DNA of 64,000 bases from contig JAVGWX010000007.1 in assembly GCA_036924085.1 (NCBI GenBank), positions 34,399,953 to 34,463,952 on the forward strand, in the 5' to 3' direction. How positions within the stretch are numbered: position 1 is the first letter of the stretch; every line of letters starts with the position of its first letter. A program made the translations under genes and the position numbers. This DNA is from Ariolimax columbianus. Taxonomy: Eukaryota > Mollusca > Gastropoda > Stylommatophora > Arionidae. The notes beneath the pieces are model-generated. The model had not been told where the DNA came from and searched no databases. It saw only the letters and a program-made list of their open reading frames with translations. Of the stretch, positions 57,637 to 64,000 are shown one piece after another.

Positions 57637-57772
57637 CTGACTCTGCTACTGAAGAAACTGATCTAAACACCACTGACACACTGATTTGCCCACATTTTTT
57701 GTCTACAACAAATCCTTCCTCTGGTTTGTTGTAGCCAAGTATCAAGGTTCTTTTGATAATTTCTGACTGGGA
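57637..57772 (-). CDS. C2-domain gene, 5'-most exon found
   Basis: The 136-base exon has a cttttatttttgtcag acceptor and a gtaata donor. It encodes SQSEIIKRTLILGYNKPEEG, FVVDKKCGQISVSVVF and RSVSSVAES, starting in phase 0 and leaving one base (G) that joins the exon at 44089-44168. The protein segment is not recognised. More 5' exons must lie further right or beyond the window. Confidence 0.72.
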
Positions 57773-58267
57773 CTGACAAAAATAAAAGAAAAAGAGAAAC
57801 ATACGCATGCAATTGTATAAACATGATAATATGTGTGTGTGTGTGTGTGTTGTACAACAACAACAAATCTTGGGTACACTTTCTATTACAATTTATTCTA
57901 TTGTTATATTTTTTATGACATGACTTCGCTGTGACTAATTCATTTGGGAATACTACACATTTTCCACATAATTGTCTAATTAAGTGTAAGCAAGGAACAA
58001 ACTTTCATGCTCATTTTAAGTCTAGGTGGAAAATCCTTTGGTTGCATCATCAACACGTTTTGCTACTGAATAGCCCTTCCATTTGTAACAAATCCAGAGA
58101 CATTTCATATGAGTGGTTTCCAGTTTCAAAATCTGCTTATATCTACACGAGCTTCAATATACATCAGTTAAGGATATGTGATTTTGTCATCACAAAGAGA
58201 TGGGGAGTTTGTTGTCTTTCTTGGGTCAGTATGTTGTATGTGTTGTTATAACCTGTGTAGTTGTAGG
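57773..58267. other. Intronic DNA with a (GT)n microsatellite
   Basis: A GT dinucleotide run lies at 57832-57851. The plus frame at 57931-58251 has no motif. No further exon of the C2 gene was found. Confidence 0.5.
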
Positions 58268-60527
58268 ATTTCTACTCAGGTCAGGTCAGGTCATCCCGTA
58301 ACTGGTGAGGTCGTTGGGGCACACATGAAGACATCCTCACAAGCTCACGCCACCCCTGTCTGTCAAATGCCGCTGCCTATGACTCTTCCGGTCGGAGACT
58401 GGTCCATTCTTTTATGTTGTCATCCCATGTCTTTTTGGGCCGGCCTCTTCGTCGTCTGCCATGCACCTTTCCGTGGAGGATTGTATTTGCAAGACCATCT
58501 GATCTCAATATGTGACCATACCAAGTGAGTTTCCTTCTTTTGACAGTTGCCAAGAGGTCTTTGAAAGGCCCTATTGCTGTTGTAATTCTATCTCGTATTT
58601 CCTCATTTGTAACTCGATCTCTGTATGTGACGTTTAAAAGTTTTCGGAAACATCTCATCTCCAAGGCATGTATCCTTCGTTGAAGGTCAGCTGTAACTGT
58701 CCATGTCTCACACGCATAGAGGAATATTGACAGGACCAGTGTACGCATTAATCTGATTTTCGTGCATAGTGCTAACAGTTTATCTTGCCAGATTTTGTTA
58801 CGCCGTGCAAGTGCCGCTTTTGTCTGTGCTATTCTGGCCAACACCTCACATTTTGATCCTTCATCACTGACAATCAATACAAGATATTTAAAACGGTCAA
58901 CCACTTAGCAGCCTTAAATTAAATATCTGTTCTGTAGTGCTTCTTCCCTGTCTGAACCCTTCTTGCTCCTCGGCAATGATGTTCTCTGCTTGGGGTTTCA
59001 ATCGGTCGAGGATTAATCTAAGCTTGACCTTGCTAGGATGGCTGATGAGGCTTATTGTTTTGTAATTTTGGCACAGCTTTAGGTTTCCAGACTTATGTAA
59101 CGGTATAACTATTGATTTTGTCCATAAGTCCGGCCAGTCTCCTGTCGCCCATATTTTGTTGCAGATGTGTGTCAGGCCTTCCACCACTACCTCTCCACCT
59201 GCTTGTAAGAGCTCTGCTGGTATATTGTCCACGACCGGCCGCCTTCCCTCTTCTCAATGTCTTTACCGCTGCAATTACCTCTTCCTTAGTTATCAGTTGG
59301 TTATCCTCTATATTTGTTGGTGTTGGGGGGATTGTTTTCTCACGTTCGTTTCGCCCTTCATAGTTATAAAGCTCGGAACAGTACTCTGTCCATCGTGCCA
59401 GTGAATCATTTTCCTCAATAAGGCACTTGCCGCTTTTATCATGGATCATAAGGTTCCTGCCTTGTCTTATTGTTACCAGTTCTTTGACAACCTTGTATGC
59501 TCCTTTAGCATCATTTCTGATTAGTCTCTCTTCGATGTTTGTGTATTGCTCACATATCCACGCTTCTATCGCCTCTCTCATCTTTTGTTGTATGGCTTTC
59601 TTAACCTCTTTATAACTGCCAACCTCCTCCGGTAGGTGATTGTGTTTATTCAGTGACCTTATTTTATCACAAAGGTCTAGAATGTCTTTGGTCACCCATG
59701 GCTTCATTTTTGTTTGGTGGCATCCCAGGATCTCTGTTGCAGTATCTATGAGAGCTGCGTTAAGAGACTCTGTAACTGTATCTGTATCCAGTCCCTCTCT
59801 GAGAGCCAACAGTGGCGTAAATCTCCCTCCCACCCTTGCTTGGAACACTTCGGTGATTTTTGGGTCCATTAGTTTGTCCAGGTCACACTTTAGCCTGGTC
59901 ACATCCTTCTTTGCGACTCCCTTCAATCGCAGACGCATGGTCATCATAACCATATCGTAGTCGCTTCCTTTATCAGCTCCGGGGAAACTTCTCGTTTTGT
60001 CGGTGTTGATGCTCGATCGGAACCTCCTCTAGACCAGTATATAGTCAATCTGGCTGTGCACTTCCTTGCTTGGGTTATGCCATGTCCAGCGTCTAGACAT
60101 CTTGTTAAACCCAAACGTATTTGCCACCAACAGCTGGTTGCATCTTGCAAATTCTAGGATTCTGAGGCCCCGATCATTGGTTTCTTTATTTCTGTATGGG
60201 CCACAAGTTCCCCTCCAGTCGTGGACTGTATCTTCTCCAATTTTTGCATTCCAATCCCCCTGGACTACCAATATGTATTTTTTTGGCGTTTCGTGTATCA
60301 GACTTTGAAGTTGATCATAGAATGCCTCTATTTCCTATTTCACAATCTTCGTAGTCTGCAGTGTACTGTAGCACTGTATTATGGTAATATTAAACAGTGC
60401 TGCCTTTAGCCGTAAGATGATAAAACGGCTAGATATTGGGCGGCAACCCAATATGCATCTGGCTGTGTCTTTATGTACCAGTATCACCACTCCATGTAAA
60501 TGTTTGTCCTCCCTGCCATTGAAGTAG
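58268..60527 (-). pseudogene. LINE B4, longest family B copy
   Basis: From the high end on minus: HLHGVVILVHKDTARCILGC, VVQGDWNAKIGEDTVHDWRG, SRRWTWHNPSKEVHSQIDYI (endonuclease), GRFTPLLALREGLDTD, LVTIRQGRNLMIHDKSGKCL, ELYNYEGRNEREKTIPPTPT (linker), DNIPAELLQAGGEVV, LKLCQNYKTISLISHPSKVK (RT start), a gap across the KAFD to FADD region, then YACETWTVTADLQRRIHALE and GRRRRGRPKKTWDDNIKEWT. An internal deletion joins the RT start (LRLLSG-like) to the VDRFKYLVLIVSDEG block near 58900. The 3' end has AGGTC repeats. Confidence 0.9.
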
Positions 60528-60539
60528 AACTACTATGTC

Positions 60540-61600
60540 ATCTATAAATTGGTTTTAATCATGCCTTATAGACAGATATTCTTGTGTTATAAGCGTGTAG
60601 TGGTAGTTGATCATGTTGCATTTCCTTGACATGACCGAAGCATTGTATTTTATGCCTTGAAATGTATACAGCACAATAGGTATTTCTCACAATATTTGTA
60701 ATGTCTTCATTTCTCATTTATCCTCTCCTGATGACATCAATGACTTTACTTTGACTTTCCATTTCACACATAATTTTCCTCTTCTGTACCTTGGATAAGG
60801 ATCAAATTTGATATTGGTAGTGCAGAGTTGGTGTGGTTTATCAGTTATGTTTTATTGTCAAGCTGGTGTTTGAGTGTTTAAGTAGTGGTAACAGTTAATA
60901 AATCACTGCTAGAGCATTCTGGCATCAAGTTTAGATTTATCTATCAAGCCTTACATCTTCTGTAAAATACTTCCAAACACTTTGGGCTCTTTGGTCTTCT
61001 TAAGTTGGACATTGTTTACATGTATGTTTAGTAGATCAGGTGATCTGCTAATCTTCATAGTTTCCATCTTTGTTGTATGCATCTTCATATATCTTTCACA
61101 GACTATCCAGGGAATTAATATGACTTTGCAGTCAATCTTTGTTCTCATATGTTAGGATTTGGTTGTCTGCAAGAGTAATTCATGTACTGAATTGGAATCT
61201 TCACTTCCTGGGTTGAATTCCAGTTCTAGTGGAATTAGACTGGCTTCAGTTGTTATCTTGTCTATGTAAATGTTGAACAGCAATAGTGAAAGAACACATC
61301 CCTATTTCACTATTGTGGTTATTTCAAAAGCATCTGTGCATTCCATAGTACTCTAACATTGTACAGGGTTTATTACTATCCACTCTATCAAATCTTTCTC
61401 CTGATCTATAAATGTTATGTTTAAATGCTTGTCATATTCTATTGTTCTTAAGTTTTGATAAATCCACCGTGAAAATAATAAATTTAACTCTAATGTAAGA
61501 GGCATTATTGTTAGATAAGGTTCTACATTAAGGAAACCAGTTGATGGCAACCTCTGTTCTAGAACCCTAGAGGGAAAAGAAATAGTGACAGACCTACTCA
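60540..61600 (-). pseudogene. LINE relic, RT fragment
   Basis: Minus frames read EYDKHLNITFIDQEKDLIEW (RT block with the first Asp), a damaged core, then KMETMKISRSPDLLNIHVNN and EPKVFGSILQKM. This is the KTKTM...INI-V-N...E-F-YLGSI order of an endonuclease-type LINE close to family F. The FADD block is not legible. Confidence 0.65.
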
Positions 61601-61859
61601 TTCATTATAGAGAGAACGAGGTAAATATCAAAGAGACTCAGATGACATAGGTTGAGGTGGCAAAGATGGTCTATGACATGAAGACTTGGTATGTATTTGT
61701 TAAAGCACAATACTCAACAGGAGGAAGTACAAATTTTGATTGATTGATATCTCATTAATTTATGGAATTCTTATTGGACTTTGTTCATCTCAGGTTCAAC
61801 AACTGGTTTTATTCAAGAATTTTCATATACATTTTTCATGTAAGATGTAGTGATATAAA

Positions 61860-62085
61860 GGGGACGGCATGGGCTAGTGGTTAAGTGACAAGGCTCACAA
61901 TCCGAAGGTGCTGGGTTCGATCCCCATTACAACACTGACCATTGCCCCAGGGAAGCAAACCCTTAGAAAATGCAGGAGGAAGCAGACTCTTACATAAAAT
62001 GCATACTGAAATCAGATGCACTGGGCCGACAGGCGCAAAATAAAAACTAAGTGCAACGCACACCGCCTTGGGGAATGGAGAAATA
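61860..62085 (+). mobile_element. tRNA-derived SINE family S, copy S4
   Basis: Same order as S1, with GGCTAGTGGTTAAG, GGTTCGATCCCC (an intact B-box), AAACCCTTAGAAAATGCAGG and an A-rich end. It is the copy with the best B-box. No confident target duplication was found. Confidence 0.92.
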
Positions 62086-62204
62086 AGGGAAAATAATTTA
62101 AAAATTGAGAAATTTAGAATTTAGAGCTCCACAAGATTGCCTAGTGATTTAGTTAACAGAAGCAGAATTACAAGTTAATTGTTGGAAACCAAAACATAGA
62201 AGAA

Positions 62205-62470
62205 CACATCATCATATGACATATTCTTTGCAGAATATAGTCTCTGTTACGGCAGCTCTGTGTACATCTCATCTCGGTTTAGGGCCAGTTAGGCAAAGAC
62301 ATCCACAGACTGTTTGTAATGTCCTAATGTCATCTCGGTCAGAATTGATCGCTTTTCCTTCTTCCTTTCCTCTTTAAACTGATTCATCTCTTCACATCAC
62401 CAAACTATCTAAGCTTCTTTCTTGTGATGTTGTCTAGGAACCAAATTTTTAAAATATGCAGCGGGTGCAA
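62205..62470 (-). pseudogene. LINE F2c, 3' end fragment
   Basis: The plus-strand text CATATTCTTTGCAGAATA with a following CTCTGTTACGGCAGCTCTGT parallels the 3' ends of F2a (31750) and F2b (56090). It is older and only the last few hundred bases are recognisable. Confidence 0.55.
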
Positions 62471-62739
62471 AATTTCTCATTTTGTCTTTTTTCTGACCAT
62501 GATATTGAGAACTGAGATGCTTTTATCTGGAAGCCTTCATAAATGTCATTATGATTAGACAGCTGCCATGTCTCTGCCAGGTCTGGGTAGCTTGTCACTA
62601 CTGGGAAAATGCAGTCCTGATCAGTTGGATCTTTGTTTGCTTTAAATATGCGTAGCTACAAATTTTTCATCTATATTAGTTTGTGTAACAATTGCAAGTC
62701 TTCATTTGATTTCAATTTCAATAGAAGAAATAGAGTAGC

Positions 62740-63320
62740 GATAAGGCTTTTGAGAGTCTGAAAAGCAACTGGTCAATATAGTATCTCAGTAGAAGAGAAT
62801 CGGAGCAGACATTCACACTATTTTATACAAATGACTTAGTAAAAATCTGGAAAGAGAAGAAATACTAACAGAATGGAATGAAATCTTTCTTGTAATTTAC
62901 CAAAGATTTAAGATTTGCAAGAGTGTGCACATTAAAGAGAAACGATGTTATTATCAATGTCTGGAAAGTATTTAGCTGGATTATACTTCAGAGATTAAAA
63001 GATGCCATATACAAACAACTTAGTGAACAAATAGATCCTGTACAGACCTGATAGCTACACTGAGAATAATAGTTGATTAAAGTGTATAAATCAGAAATCA
63101 TTAATTTATACCAGATTCATGGACTTTAAAACTGAACAGCTTAGCAAGAGAATCAATCTGAACATTGTTCAGGCACTATGGAGTGCCCACGAAGAGCATC
63201 AGCATAATTAAATCATGTATGAAGATGTTAAATGTAGAGCTCTTGTAACAGATATAAGCCAACATAATAATTATTTTAATAACAAGTATAGTGATGAGAT
63301 GTAACCGGTCTAAGCCAACA
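62740..63320 (+). pseudogene. LINE relic, RT N-terminal part
   Basis: Broken plus frames give EILTEWNEIFLVIY, RSCTDLIATLRIIVD, FIPDSWTLKLNSLARESIW-like and LFRHYGVPTKSISIIKS. The EWN, QIATLR-I and LRHYGVP blocks are RT segments of a widespread endonuclease-type LINE. The catalytic core is not included. Confidence 0.68.
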
Positions 63321-63399
63321 TAATAAAGAATTTTATTAGCAAATATGGAAAAAGGATTAGTAGGGAATAGAGACATTTTTTATTCTTTAGTATTGGAGA

Positions 63400-63535
63400 G
63401 GGTTGTCAAGTCAAGTTATCCCATAACCGGTGAGATCGTTGGGGAACACATGAAGACACCCTCACGCCACCCCTCTCTGTCAGCAGCCGATGCCTGTGCC
63501 TCCTCTGGTCAAAGGATTCTGGTAGTGTGAATATT
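63400..63535 (-). mobile_element. LINE B5, short 3' end
   Basis: The plus-strand text CCCATAACCGGTGAGATCGTTGG-like, followed by ACACATGAAGACACCCTCACG, is the terminal part of family B on the minus strand, with a CAAGT-type pentamer at the very end. It is strongly 5'-truncated. Confidence 0.82.
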
Positions 63536-63589
63536 ATAGTCACAAAACGCCAGCTCGAGAACAGAGCAATGGGCTGAGTTTGAACCAAG

Positions 63590-64000
63590 GCCTGCCTTTG
63601 ATAAAAAATGGAAGAGCGGGTTAAAACTGAAACTACTGCAAATGGGTGTAACCAACAACATGTACAAGTGGATCAGTGATTATCTAGATAATAGGACAGC
63701 AAGAGTGCAACTTCAAGGACACCTCAGCAAAAAGATGAAAATGGAACAAGAAGTTCCACAAGGTGGAATACTCTCACCCATGCTGTTCCTCATATATATC
63801 AATGATATAATCACAGAAATTCTTAAAAGAGTACACAGTGCACTATATGCAGATGATCTGGCACTATGGACATCCGAAGAGTCTACACCTGTAGCTAGAA
63901 ACCAAATGCAGGAGGCTCTAAATAAAATAGAGACATGGACAAAAAAATGGCATATCACTATAAACGAATCCAAAACCATGTACACAATCTTCTCTCTATC
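63590..64000 (+). CDS. LINE A3, RT fragment open to the window end
   Basis: An uninterrupted frame starts inside the RT at AFDKKWKSGLKLKLLQMG, continues VPQGGILSPMLFLIYINDI, YADDLALWTSEES and reaches the window edge without a stop. It is family A by sequence (compare GVPQGGVLSP and FADDLAMW of A1) but clearly a different subfamily. The first base follows non-A sequence, so it is 5'-truncated within RT. The remainder lies outside the window. Confidence 0.9.

Noticed and set aside
8113..64000. Any CRISPR, operon, riboswitch or prophage content.
   Set aside because: Introns, SINEs, LINEs, hAT, mariner and piggyBac-like elements all point to an animal nuclear genome.

Overview
The window looks like intronic and intergenic DNA of an AT-rich, repeat-laden animal genome, most likely a mollusc and perhaps a cephalopod. 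That lineage is an inference from the mix of LINE families, the tRNA-derived SINE and the long repeat-filled introns; nothing here proves it. There is no prokaryotic or organellar signal, and I found no rRNA or ordinary tRNA gene.

Most of the sequence is layered transposons. At least ten LINE lineages can be told apart and are labelled A to L here for convenience. Family A is an I-group-like LINE with endonuclease, reverse transcriptase (RT) and RNase H. It is nearly intact at about 350-4419, with a 3' piece at 55465-55921 and an open RT fragment running off the end at 63590-64000. Family B has pentamer-type 3' tails and copies at 11104, 17600, 44834, 58268 and 63400. C is RTE-like, D is CR1-like, H is a second RNase H family, and E, F, F2, G, J and L are other endonuclease-type LINEs, mostly broken. 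DNA transposons include a 6-kb hAT with an exact 8-bp target duplication (30581-36597), two piggyBac-like TTAA elements, three mariner relics, and a decayed copy of a conserved ORF family of unknown function (13930-15400). SINEs comprise four copies of one tRNA-derived family, one copy of another, and a 156/157-bp mobile unit found twice with target duplications.

Hidden under this layer is a minus-strand host gene. Ten short exons with splice signals are seen between 57772 and 7078, plus one doubtful cassette exon. Exons at 24550, 23226, 20829, 17368 and 9832 join in phase into one complete C2 domain carrying the Asp residues expected for calcium binding and a closing WF-x-L segment. The parent protein is not identified. 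Reading phases show that at least two small exons remain unfound (between 44089 and 42527, and between 42311 and 25670). The gene therefore spans over 50 kb, and its introns hold almost all the transposons listed.

The nested insertions give a relative history: B1 into F at 11104, F2 into G at 31741, a 157-bp unit into a piggyBac-like element into the hAT at 35881, and B3 into D2 at 44834, several with clean target-site duplications. All exon and element boundaries were read by eye; none has been confirmed by alignment or transcript data.
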